Positions 15,994 to 22,594 of a DNA stretch of 39,171 nucleotides are shown piece by piece. This DNA comes from Mycobacterium sp. E740 (GTDB lineage: Bacteria; Actinomycetota; Actinomycetes; Mycobacteriales; Mycobacteriaceae). The stretch is from contig NZ_LZKP01000180.1 in NCBI RefSeq assembly GCF_001672895.1, positions 1 through 39,171 of the forward strand, written 5' to 3'. Below the pieces are notes generated by a model that was given only the letters and a program-made list of their open reading frames with translations, had not been told where the DNA came from and ran no database searches. Position 1 is the first letter of the stretch; every line of letters starts with the position of its first letter. Made by a program: the position numbers and the translations under genes.

Positions 15994-16842
15994 TCAGGCC
16001 ATGCCGAACGGTGCCAGCAGATCGGCCGTTCGCCACCAGATCAGCAGCGCGAACAACACCAACGCCGCCGCGGTGGCTCCGGCCTGGACGACGTTGCGTG
16101 AACCTCGAGGTGCGTAGGCGTACGCCGTGGCGATAGCCGCTCCGGTCACCAGCCCGCCGATGTGGCCCTGCCAGCTGATGTTCTGCGAGCTGACCAGCGG
16201 TATGACGAACGTGAAGGCGAGGTTGATCGCGATGAGCGCGACCACCCAGCGCACGTCCATGTTCAGCCGCCTGCCGACCACGAACACCGCGCCGAACAAC
16301 CCGAAGATCGCGCCCGACGCTCCTGCGGTCTGCGCGACGGGCGCGGACAGCAGGTACACCAGCACCGAGCCGCCCAATGCGCTGAGCACGTACAGAGTCG
16401 AGAACCGCAGCCTGCCGAGTGCCGCTTCCAGCGGCGGACCCACCACGTACAGGGCCCACATATTGAACAGGATGTGCGCGGCGCCGTAGTGCAGGAACGC
16501 CGACGTGAGCAGGCGGTACAGCTCGCCGTCGGCGACGGCGTAGGACTGCAGCACCAGTTCGCGTTGCAGGCCCGGCACGGAGATCTGCAGTGCGAACATC
16601 ACCACGTTCAACGCGATCAGCACGTAGGTGACCACCGGTCGGTTCGACGTGAGCTCGCCGAATTGAGTTCGCACCGGCCGGATCTCCCGGGCACCGGCGT
16701 CGACGCATTCGACGCACTGGTGGCCGACCGCGGCGTCGCGCATGCACTCCGGGCAGATGAAGCGGTTGCACCGGGCGCAGCGCACATACGTCACGCGGTC
16801 AGGGTGCCGGTAGCACGTCGGCGTCACCGGTGGTGTGGTCAC
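15994..16842 (-). CDS. Rhomboid-family intramembrane serine protease with N-terminal zinc finger
   Basis: This 282-residue protein has about seven membrane helices. The catalytic dyad is Ser176 in GASGAIFG and His227 in GHIGGL, with His123/Asn127 in HILFNMWAL for the oxyanion hole. Residues 10-46 hold a B-box-like cluster (Cys10, His13, Cys22, Cys25, Cys30, Cys33, His41, Cys43, Cys46) that would bind two zinc ions in the cytosol ahead of the membrane part. Rhomboids cut substrates inside the bilayer. Mycobacteria have two rhomboid groups (Rv0110 and Rv1337 types); this resembles the Rv0110 type. GTG 16842 overlaps the VOC stop by four bases. The zinc domain may recruit substrate or partner proteins. 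Confidence 0.93.
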   Translation of the reverse strand: MTTPPVTPTCYRHPDRVTYVRCARCNRFICPECMRDAAVGHQCVECVDAGAREIRPVRTQFGELTSNRPVVTYVLIALNVVMFALQISVPGLQRELVLQSYAVADGELYRLLTSAFLHYGAAHILFNMWALYVVGPPLEAALGRLRFSTLYVLSALGGSVLVYLLSAPVAQTAGASGAIFGLFGAVFVVGRRLNMDVRWVVALIAINLAFTFVIPLVSSQNISWQGHIGGLVTGAAIATAYAYAPRGSRNVVQAGATAAALVLFALLIWWRTADLLAPFGMA

Positions 16843-17246
16843 AGCGTGCCGAACAGTTCGATCCAGTTGCCGTCGGGGTCGGTGACGAACATCCAGCCCA
16901 TGCCCGGCACCGGCGCGAACTCGGTGAGCGGTTCGACGACCTCGTACTCGGAGGCGGCGAACGCCTCGGCGACACCGCGCAGGTTGTTCACCCCGATCGT
17001 GAAGTAACGCAGGCCCGCCTGCGCGCGGCCACCTCCGGCCGCTACCGGCACCGGCGGCGGGGGCGTGTAGGTCACCAGCTTGAGGACGCTGTCGCCCAGC
17101 GTGTAGCGCCGCTGTGATCCGCCGGGGAACTCGATCTCACCCTGCGGTTCGAGTTCGAGGAATCCCTCGTAGAACGCGACCATCGCGTCGAGGTTCGTCG
17201 TCACCAGGCCGACTTCGATGCCGGGGCTCAACAGGTCCAGCTTCAC
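16839..17246 (-). CDS. VOC (glyoxalase/bleomycin resistance) superfamily protein
   Basis: This 135-residue protein is made of two beta-alpha-beta-beta-beta units. It starts IEVGLVTTNLDAMVAFYEGF after the N-terminal KLDLLSP, and the second unit ends FVTDPDGNWIELFG, the typical VOC end with a metal-binding Glu. The first unit lacks a clear His/Glu pair, so it could be a metal-dependent lyase/isomerase or a binding protein. I set the start at GTG 17246; AAGGTGG just upstream can serve as ribosome binding site, and the overlapping TAAGGT also fits a -10 for a leaderless start. The frame is open to 17333, but that part is not protein-like. First gene of the VOC-rhomboid-coiled-coil operon. Confidence 0.86.
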   Translation of the reverse strand: MKLDLLSPGIEVGLVTTNLDAMVAFYEGFLELEPQGEIEFPGGSQRRYTLGDSVLKLVTYTPPPPVPVAAGGGRAQAGLRYFTIGVNNLRGVAEAFAASEYEVVEPLTEFAPVPGMGWMFVTDPDGNWIELFGTL

Positions 17247-17253
17247 ACAGCCC

Positions 17254-17259
17254 ACCTTA
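17254..17259 (-). promoter_or_regulatory. Candidate -10 (TAAGGT) or Shine-Dalgarno (AAGGTGG) of the VOC gene
   Basis: On the minus strand TAAGGT ends 8 bases before GTG 17246, right for a leaderless start, while AAGGTGG inside the same sequence is correctly spaced as a ribosome binding site. Sequence alone cannot separate the two readings. Confidence 0.35.
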
Positions 17260-17550
17260 GGTTCAGCGCCGCCCGGAGCCTCGAACGGTGACACCGTCGA
17301 TAACGATTCGGTATCCGTCCAGATCACGATCACCTAAGGACCGCCGACGAATTCTGAGAGTTTTCAAGATCGCGCAGAATATCTGGCCGCGCGCTTATCG
17401 ACTTTCACCGAAATTGCGGTACAGATCACGCCGAATTCGTGTAACGCCTGCGTGCGTCGCATTTCTGCTCGCCTTTGCTGTGTTTTGCACCGGTTTGCCT
17501 TGGGTACCTTGGTTTTCGGGACCGGGGGGAACGCAGCCGACAGCGCTGCG

Positions 17551-17583
17551 AACGCAATGCACGCAACACATTCACGCAACACA
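17551..17583 (+). repeat. Direct repeats CACGCAACACA upstream of the haemophore-like gene
   Basis: CACGCAACACA occurs exactly at 17560-17570 and 17573-17583, 13 bases apart, with a partial copy (AACGCAATGCA) at 17551-17561. They end four bases before the GGGA that probably serves as ribosome binding site. They could be protein or RNA binding sites or a chance low-complexity stretch. Confidence 0.45.
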
Positions 17584-17599
17584 AAAGGGAAAAGCAATC

Positions 17600-17998
17600 A
17601 TGAAATTCCGTGGTATCGCCGCGCGCCGGCCGCTCGCCGGCGCCTGTGCCGCCGGCCTTCTCGGGGGCCTGGCGGCAGCAACCATCACCGCGCCGTCGGC
17701 GATGGCCGCACCGGACTGCAGCGCCAGCGCCGTGTCCGGCACCGTCAGCTCTGTGACCGGGTCGGCCCGCACGTACCTGGACAACCACCCGGGTGCCAAT
17801 CAGGCCGTGACCACCGCGTTCAGCCAGCCGCGTGAACAGGCAGCGGCCACCCTGCGCGGATACTTCACCGCCAACCCGCAGGAGTACCAGGACCTGCGCG
17901 GCATCCTCTCGCCGATCGGTGACGTGCAGCGCACCTGCAACATCCAGGCGCTGCCGCCGAACCTCGCGTCGGCCTACGACGAGTTCATGGCCGGCTGA
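17600..17998 (+). CDS. Secreted haem-binding protein (haemophore, Rv0203-like)
   Basis: This 132-residue protein has a Sec signal peptide (core about 12-30, likely cleavage after AMA, residue 36). The mature alpha-helical domain has two cysteines (40 and 113) that probably form a disulfide. RTYLDNHPGANQAV supplies Tyr59 and His63, the spacing I recall for the haem ligands of M. tuberculosis Rv0203, which passes haem to MmpL3/MmpL11. The third Rv0203 ligand, a histidine in the next helix, appears to be Tyr88 here (LRGYFTANP). The family is therefore clear, while haem binding may differ. No mmpL gene is in the window. A strong terminator follows, so it is probably transcribed alone. Confidence 0.83.
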   Translation: MKFRGIAARRPLAGACAAGLLGGLAAATITAPSAMAAPDCSASAVSGTVSSVTGSARTYLDNHPGANQAVTTAFSQPREQAAATLRGYFTANPQEYQDLRGILSPIGDVQRTCNIQALPPNLASAYDEFMAG

Positions 17999-18024
17999 GG
18001 TTGCAGTCGACTCCGCTTGAATCG

Positions 18025-18064
18025 ACCCGTCGCCGCAGCTCACAGCTGTGGCGACGGGTTTTTT
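18025..18064 (+). terminator. Strong intrinsic terminator after the haemophore-like gene
   Basis: Sixteen-base arms at 18025-18040 and 18044-18059 (ACCCGTCGCCGCAGCT pairing with one G-U wobble) enclose a 3-base loop and are followed by T residues at 18059-18064. This is the clearest Rho-independent terminator in the window. Confidence 0.88.
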
Positions 18065-18088
18065 CCCGGGCACCTGGACGCATGCGCT

Positions 18089-18094
18089 TAGACT
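18089..18094 (+). promoter_or_regulatory. -10 box (TAGACT) just upstream of the Pro/Ala-rich secreted protein
   Basis: TAGACT ends 9 bases before the ATG at 18103, directly after the terminator, so the gene has its own promoter with a leaderless or nearly leaderless mRNA. Confidence 0.5.
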
Positions 18095-18102
18095 GTCTCC
18101 CT

Positions 18103-18645
18103 ATGAAGCTGACCCGACCCGCGGCCGTCGCCGTGGTACTCCTCGCCCTCGGCGGGGCGGGTGTGGCGGCCGCGCAGCCCGATGAGCCCCACATTCCGGG
18201 GACGACGACCGCTCCTGGACCGTCCGCCGCACCGGGACCGTCCGCCGCAGCGAGCCCGTCCGACGCCCCGCAGACCTCGGCTGCCCCTGGTTCCTCCGAC
18301 GCTGCCGCGCCGCCGGCGGCGCCGGCCACGTCCATCCAGAAGGACGGCACCTACAAGGTGGGCGTCGACATCGTTCCGGGGACCTACGCGTCGGCCGGAC
18401 CGGCCGCCGCCGACGGCGCCTGCTACTGGAAGCGCGTCAACAACAGCCAGGTGCCCGACAACGCGCTCAGCAAGAAGCCTCAGGTGGTTCGCATCGAGCC
18501 GACAGACACCGCGTTCACCACCAACGACTGCCAGCCGTGGCAGCAGACCAACGCCGCACCACCCCCACCTGCCTCGCCCGGTGACGTGCTCGGACAACTC
18601 GGGGCGTTCATCGGCAAAGGCATGCTGAGCGGCGCGCCCGGCTAA
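18103..18645 (+). CDS. Secreted Pro/Ala/Ser-rich mycobacterial protein
   Basis: This 180-residue protein has a signal peptide (about 8-25, likely cut after AAAQ or AQP), then a low-complexity Pro/Ala/Ser linker that includes a tandem 18-base duplication (GGACCGTCCGCCGCA at 18217-18231 and 18235-18249). The folded part begins near residue 83 with DGTYKVGVDIVPGTYASAGP and CYWKRVNN, a pattern common to exported actinobacterial proteins. Two cysteines (CYW and NDCQPW) may form a disulfide. A Pro-rich segment and a short amphipathic end follow. The reading frame is open to 18001, but that part runs through the terminator. Function unknown; a cell-wall or surface role is likely. Confidence 0.82.
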   Translation: MKLTRPAAVAVVLLALGGAGVAAAQPDEPHIPGTTTAPGPSAAPGPSAAASPSDAPQTSAAPGSSDAAAPPAAPATSIQKDGTYKVGVDIVPGTYASAGPAAADGACYWKRVNNSQVPDNALSKKPQVVRIEPTDTAFTTNDCQPWQQTNAAPPPPASPGDVLGQLGAFIGKGMLSGAPG

Positions 18646-18648
18646 CCT
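18643..18648 (+). promoter_or_regulatory. -10 box (TAACCT) overlapping the upstream stop, leaderless nitrobindin start
   Basis: The hexamer includes the TAA stop codon of the secreted protein and its last T is at -7 from the GTG at 18655. No Shine-Dalgarno is present in the gap. Confidence 0.5.
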
Positions 18649-18654
18649 GTCGCG

Positions 18655-19140
18655 GTGGCCGCGTTGCACGCCGATGTCGCCGGACTGGCGCCGCTGCTCG
18701 GCGTCTGGTCCGGTCGGGGTTCCGGCGAGTACCCGACAATCGAGCCGTTCGGTTACACCGAGCAGATCTCCTTCGCTCATGTCGGCAAGCCGTTTCTGGC
18801 GTATCGACAAACGACCACGGCCGACGACGGCAGGCCGCTGCACGCCGAGACGGGTTTTCTGCGGGTGCCGTCGCCCGGCCGCGCCGAATGGGTGCTCGCC
18901 CACCCGAACGGGCTCACCGAGATCGAAGAGGGCACGCTCGCTGTCAGCGGTTCCGTCATCGAGCTCGAGCTGAGCTCGACGGCCGTCGGTCGCACCACAT
19001 CAGCGAAAGTCGTTACGGCGCTAAGCCGTTCGCTACGCGTCGCGGGTGACGAGCTCACCTACACGCTGCGGATGGCCGCAGTGGGCCAGCCCATGCAGCA
19101 TCATCTGGCCGCGACACTGCACAAGACGGCAGAAGGGTGA
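18655..19140 (+). CDS. Nitrobindin-like haem-binding beta-barrel (peroxynitrite isomerase family)
   Basis: This 161-residue cytosolic protein carries the family hallmark GVWSGRGSGEYPTI (16-29), that is GxWxGxGxGxYPTI. The likely proximal haem ligand is among the C-terminal histidines (His149/His150 in MQHHLAATLH). Nitrobindins bind ferric haem in a 10-strand barrel and convert peroxynitrite to nitrate; M. tuberculosis has two (Rv0813c and Rv2717c). The GTG start is supported by the -10 box at the right distance. The stop overlaps the next gene's GTG (GTGA, 19137-19140), so it is co-translated with a serine hydrolase. The family is firm, but enzymatic activity depends on haem occupancy, which cannot be seen. 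Confidence 0.9.
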   Translation: MAALHADVAGLAPLLGVWSGRGSGEYPTIEPFGYTEQISFAHVGKPFLAYRQTTTADDGRPLHAETGFLRVPSPGRAEWVLAHPNGLTEIEEGTLAVSGSVIELELSSTAVGRTTSAKVVTALSRSLRVAGDELTYTLRMAAVGQPMQHHLAATLHKTAEG

Positions 19141-20378
19141 CACCGGACGGGAGGATCGACGTCCCCGCCGACCTCGACGCCGTGACAGCGGTGGGTGAGG
19201 AAGACCACTCCGGCGTCGACCCGGCGTCGGTCGAGCGGATCTGGGAGTCCGTCCGCCACTGGTATCGCGCCGGCATGCACCCGGCGATCCAGTTGTGCCT
19301 GCGCCACGACGGCAAGGTCGTGCTGAACCGGGCGATCGGCCACGGCTGGGGAAACGGTCCGGCCGATCCACCGTCGGTCGAGAAAGTGCCCGTCACCACC
19401 GAAACGCCGTTCTGCGCCTACTCGGCGGCCAAAGCGATCACGTCGACCGTGGTGCACATGCTCGTGGAGCGGGGCTGCTTCTCGCTCGACGACCGCGTCT
19501 GCGAGTACCTGCCCAGCTACACCAGCCACGGCAAGCACCGCACCACGATCCGGCACGTGATGACCCACAGCGCCGGCATCCCGATCCACACCGGCCCGCG
19601 GCCGGACCTGAGCCGCATGGACGACAGCGAGTACACCCGTGAAAAGCTCGGCGAACTCAAACCCCTGTACCGCCCTGGGCTTGTGCACATCTACCACGGG
19701 CTGACGTGGGGTCCGCTGATCCGTGAGATCGTCGGCGCGGCAGCGGGCCGCAACATCCGCGACATCCTGGCGACCGAGATCCTGCAGCCGCTGGGTTTCC
19801 GGTGGACCAATTACGGCGTTGCGCCCCAAGATGTTCCGTCGGTGGCGCCGAGCCACGCGACCGGAAAGGAGCTGCCCCAACCCGCGGCCACCGTGTTCCG
19901 GTTGGCCGTCGGCGGCTCGCTGTACAAGATCATCCCGTTCTCCAACAGCCCGCAGTACCTCACCAGCGTGCTGCCGTCGTCGAACACCGTGTCCACGGCC
20001 TTCGAGTTGTCGCGGTTCGCCGAATTGCTGCGGCGGGGCGGCGAACTCGACGGCGTGCGGATCATGGCCCCCGAGACGCTGCACGCCGCGACCGCCGAAA
20101 GTCGACGGCTGCGGCCGGACGTTGCGGTCGGGCTGGCCCCGCTGCGCTGGGGCACCGGTTACATGCTCGGGTCGAAGCGGTTCGGGCCGTTCGGGCGCAA
20201 CGCGCCGTCGGCGTTCGGGCACACCGGTCTGACGAACATCGCCGTGTGGGCCGATCCGCAACGGCGGCTCGCCGCGGGACTGATCAGCAGCGGCAAGCCC
20301 GGACCGCACCGCGAAGCCAACCGTTACACCGCACTGCTGGACCGCATCACGTCAGAGCTGCCACGCACGCCGCGGTAG
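19137..20378 (+). CDS. Serine hydrolase, beta-lactamase/EstB-like fold
   Basis: This 413-residue protein has the class C-type active site: Ser96-x-x-Lys99 in YSAAK, Tyr186 in HIYHGLTWG as the YxN-like element, and GHTG near the C-terminus replacing KTG. No signal peptide is seen, so it is probably a cytosolic esterase, lipase or peptidase rather than an antibiotic-degrading lactamase, like the many mycobacterial Lip/EstB-type proteins. GTG 19137 overlaps the nitrobindin stop. Its last 55 bases (20324-20378) overlap the convergent FAD oxidoreductase gene, so both C-termini share DNA on opposite strands. Substrate unknown. Confidence 0.9.
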   Translation: MTPDGRIDVPADLDAVTAVGEEDHSGVDPASVERIWESVRHWYRAGMHPAIQLCLRHDGKVVLNRAIGHGWGNGPADPPSVEKVPVTTETPFCAYSAAKAITSTVVHMLVERGCFSLDDRVCEYLPSYTSHGKHRTTIRHVMTHSAGIPIHTGPRPDLSRMDDSEYTREKLGELKPLYRPGLVHIYHGLTWGPLIREIVGAAAGRNIRDILATEILQPLGFRWTNYGVAPQDVPSVAPSHATGKELPQPAATVFRLAVGGSLYKIIPFSNSPQYLTSVLPSSNTVSTAFELSRFAELLRRGGELDGVRIMAPETLHAATAESRRLRPDVAVGLAPLRWGTGYMLGSKRFGPFGRNAPSAFGHTGLTNIAVWADPQRRLAAGLISSGKPGPHREANRYTALLDRITSELPRTPR

Positions 20379-21475
20379 AACCCGCGCCAGACGATCCAGG
20401 GCATCAGCACCCGGTCGATCGACCAACCGGGGAACCGGAATGCCTGTCCGCGCGGCGTGAACACCTCGAGCCCATCGGGTTGCGGGCCGAGCACCGAACC
20501 CCAGCGACGGCTCGCCGGGCGATAGGCACGGAGCGGTCGGCCCGCCAACTCGGCGCGGATGTTGCGCGCCAACAGGCCGTCGGCGCGGTTGCGGGCCGAC
20601 GAGCGCAGGGCGTCGGTCGCCGCGACGTCACCGATCGCGAACACCTCGCGCCGGCCGGGCACCTGCAGCGCCGGTGTGACGCGAACGAAGCCGTCCTCGT
20701 CGAGTAGCTCGGGCGGCAGCCACTGCGTGTTGGGCCGGACCCGGCCGATCGCCCACAACACGGCATCCGCGACGGTGTCCGCCTGGCCGGTGCTCCACTG
20801 CACCGGTCCGGAAGTGATCTCGTCGCAACCGAAACCGTCCGGCAGCGCTGCCCGGTGACCGGCGTACGTCTCGACGCCCAGCTCGGCCAGTCGACGGCTG
20901 ACCCGGTCCCAGACGCGGGCGTGGTGGTGCACCAGCGCACGTTCGCCGGGGAAGTACAACTGCACGCGTTTGTCGGGCCATGTCCTGGCGAGGTTCGCGG
21001 CGCTGCTCACCGCGGCCGCGCCACCGCCGATGACGACGACGGAACGGGCCGCGGCCAGACGCTGGTGCGCCGCTCGTATATCGGTGTCGATTTCGCCGGC
21101 GGTCTGGACGAGCGGTCGACGCCAGAAGCCATTGGTGACTCCGGTCGAAATGACCAGCGCGTCATAGGGTTCGGCCGTGAGCGCGCCATTCGCCAACTGC
21201 ACGAGCACTTTTCGCGCTTCGAGGTCGACCCCGGTCAGCGTGCCGTGCACGGTTCGCACGGAGTCGAGGCCGCGAAACCGGTCGAACGTGATCCAGTTGT
21301 ACCGGATCCAGTCGTTCGGCCGGCTCAGCCGCATGCCGAGTTCCTGACCGCTCAGCAGGCCCGGCTTGGCGGAGATGCCGACAACGTCGGCGTGCCGAGC
21401 AAGCTTGATCGCGGTCAGCACACCGCTGTCGCCCAACCCGGCGATGACGACGCGCGGACGGTGCCCGGCCTGCAT
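20324..21475 (-). CDS. FAD-dependent NAD(P)H oxidoreductase (NDH-2/AIF-like)
   Basis: This 383-residue protein is a two-dinucleotide-binding-domain flavoprotein. The FAD Rossmann motif is VVIAGLGDSG (GLGDSG 13-18), the NAD(P)H motif VVVIGGGAAAVSSA (GGGAAA 150-155), and the second FAD contact FAIGDVA (GD 282-283). It lacks a CxxC redox disulfide, which fits type II NADH dehydrogenase or AIF/FSP1-like quinone reductases. The C-terminus (PWIVWRGFYRGVRG) is amphipathic and aromatic, as in peripheral membrane NDH-2 enzymes. The ATG lies in a 14-bp palindrome and a -10 TAGGCT ends 7 bases before it, so the mRNA should be leaderless. The next gene upstream encodes a tocopherol-cyclase-like protein. 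Confidence 0.88.
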   Translation of the reverse strand: MQAGHRPRVVIAGLGDSGVLTAIKLARHADVVGISAKPGLLSGQELGMRLSRPNDWIRYNWITFDRFRGLDSVRTVHGTLTGVDLEARKVLVQLANGALTAEPYDALVISTGVTNGFWRRPLVQTAGEIDTDIRAAHQRLAAARSVVVIGGGAAAVSSAANLARTWPDKRVQLYFPGERALVHHHARVWDRVSRRLAELGVETYAGHRAALPDGFGCDEITSGPVQWSTGQADTVADAVLWAIGRVRPNTQWLPPELLDEDGFVRVTPALQVPGRREVFAIGDVAATDALRSSARNRADGLLARNIRAELAGRPLRAYRPASRRWGSVLGPQPDGLEVFTPRGQAFRFPGWSIDRVLMPWIVWRGFYRGVRGSSDVMRSSSAV

Positions 21476-21483
21476 GCATGCAG
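21470..21483. repeat. 14-bp perfect palindrome over the start codon of the FAD oxidoreductase
   Basis: CTGCATGCATGCAG is its own reverse complement and spans the ATG and the first two bases of the -10 region. It may be an operator or chance. Confidence 0.4.
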
Positions 21484-21487
21484 CCTA
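21482..21487 (-). promoter_or_regulatory. -10 box (TAGGCT) of a predicted leaderless transcript
   Basis: The last T is at -7 from the ATG at 21475. It overlaps the end of the 14-bp palindrome by two bases, so a palindrome-binding protein would block the promoter. Confidence 0.5.
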
Positions 21488-21541
21488 GCCCGACGACGAT
21501 CAAGCGGCCGAAGGTCGCGCTGAGGAGTCGGGCCATCCAAC

Positions 21542-22543
21542 CTAGGCATCCGGCAGGCTGCCGACCTCCAGACCCGCGATCTCGGACTGCCCGTCGAAGA
21601 TCACCCGCCCGAACTGCTTGACCACGCAGCGCAGGCGCCCGCTCAGATGCTCGAAGTCGGTGTCGACGTTGCGGCGCTCGGCGGGTAGCGGCACCGGGAG
21701 CGCGTGTGGCTCGAGATGCGTTCCGTCGCCGTGGATTTCGACCTGGTAGCGCAGCGACGTCGCGTGCAGGCTCCACGTGCGCTCCCCGATTTCGGAGCGC
21801 ACCCACGCCGTCGGCGGCGTCATGCGCAGCACGCGATCGCCCAGCCGGACGACGACCCCGGCCACGTCGCTCTTGAGCGGACCGAGCGCGAGCAGACCAC
21901 CCGAGAAGGCAACCGACACGTCGTCGGTGCCGAAGTCGTGCGCCTGGCCCCACCACCACCGCTGCGGGAAACCCGCGCCCCAGTTGCGCTCGGTGTAGAG
22001 CTTGGCCTTGTCGAAATCCCAGCGATCACCGTCGAATTCCACGGTGCCGCTTGCGCTTCCGCCGAGACGGTAGGGGTGCCAGTACTGGTTGAGGAACGGC
22101 ACGACCGACGCAAGACCACCCCCGGCGAGCGCCTTGGGCCACCGAACGGGGTCATCGAACCGCATGTCGACGCGCACCCCTGGCAGGTCGACGTGCAGCC
22201 GGTCGTATGTCGCATGGAACCGGCCATCGCCGGCATCGAGCGTGAATGGGTCGGCCCCTGCGCTCGCCCGGTCCAGCTCCGCGCTGTACACCCGGTCGCC
22301 CGGGTGCAGCGCCACCGCGGTCGTGGCCCAGTCCCCGTCGGGATGCTTGTTCACGCTGAACAGTGCGACGACGACGCGCCCCGAGGCCGCATCGGTGAGC
22401 CGCCAGAACCAGCCTTCCATCTCGGTGCCGTGGGAGACCAGCGGGTCGCTGAACGGCAGATCGGCGCCGGTGCGGCGGTACAACCCGGCGAACGGCTCGA
22501 CGACCTGCGTCGCCGCGCCCCTGGCGTTGTCGAGGACGGTCAT
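21542..22543 (-). CDS. Tocopherol cyclase-like protein
   Basis: This 333-residue beta-rich protein has no signal peptide. Diagnostic pieces of the tocopherol-cyclase family (PF14249) are EGWFWRLTD (43-51), YWHPYRLGGSASG (154-166) and YTERNWGAGFPQRWWWGQ (183-200). In plants and cyanobacteria the family cyclises phytyl quinols to tocopherols; mycobacteria do not make vitamin E, so the role here should be another lipid or quinone or simple ligand binding. It is followed by an NDH-2/AIF-like flavoprotein gene 66 bases downstream, which hints at quinone chemistry. AAGGTG lies only two bases before the ATG, a poor ribosome site. The family call rests on motif recognition by eye. Confidence 0.8.
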   Translation of the reverse strand: MTVLDNARGAATQVVEPFAGLYRRTGADLPFSDPLVSHGTEMEGWFWRLTDAASGRVVVALFSVNKHPDGDWATTAVALHPGDRVYSAELDRASAGADPFTLDAGDGRFHATYDRLHVDLPGVRVDMRFDDPVRWPKALAGGGLASVVPFLNQYWHPYRLGGSASGTVEFDGDRWDFDKAKLYTERNWGAGFPQRWWWGQAHDFGTDDVSVAFSGGLLALGPLKSDVAGVVVRLGDRVLRMTPPTAWVRSEIGERTWSLHATSLRYQVEIHGDGTHLEPHALPVPLPAERRNVDTDFEHLSGRLRCVVKQFGRVIFDGQSEIAGLEVGSLPDA

Positions 22544-22594
22544 GACACCTTGCTTTGACGGTCCGGCCCGGATGCAAACTTCGGGGGCCGGAAC

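Larger units (their letters stand above)
17247..17599. other. 353-base divergent intergenic region, AT-richer than its surroundings
   Basis: No gene is supported here. One plus frame stays open through it into the haemophore gene, but the residues encoded are Arg/Ser-rich without protein-like composition before the true ATG. It holds the VOC promoter/RBS at the left end and, at the right end, the repeats next to the haemophore start. TTGCAC at 17485-17490 and TACCTT at 17505-17510 resemble promoter hexamers but have a 14-base spacer, too short for confidence. Confidence 0.6.

Noticed and set aside
17254..17272. IdeR-like iron box near the VOC/haemophore gap (TTAGGTT)
   Set aside because: Only one half matches the 19-bp consensus; the second half does not. 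The TTTGCCTTGGG stretch near 17495 also fails.
17492..17506. SigF-type promoter GGTTT/GGGTA
   Set aside because: The boxes are only 5 bases apart, not 15-17. The GGGTA before the SDR gene (near 37640) also lacks a real -35.
17288..17599. In-frame extension ahead of the haemophore ATG
   Set aside because: Arg/Ser-rich and not protein-like, while the ATG at 17600 is followed by a clean signal peptide.
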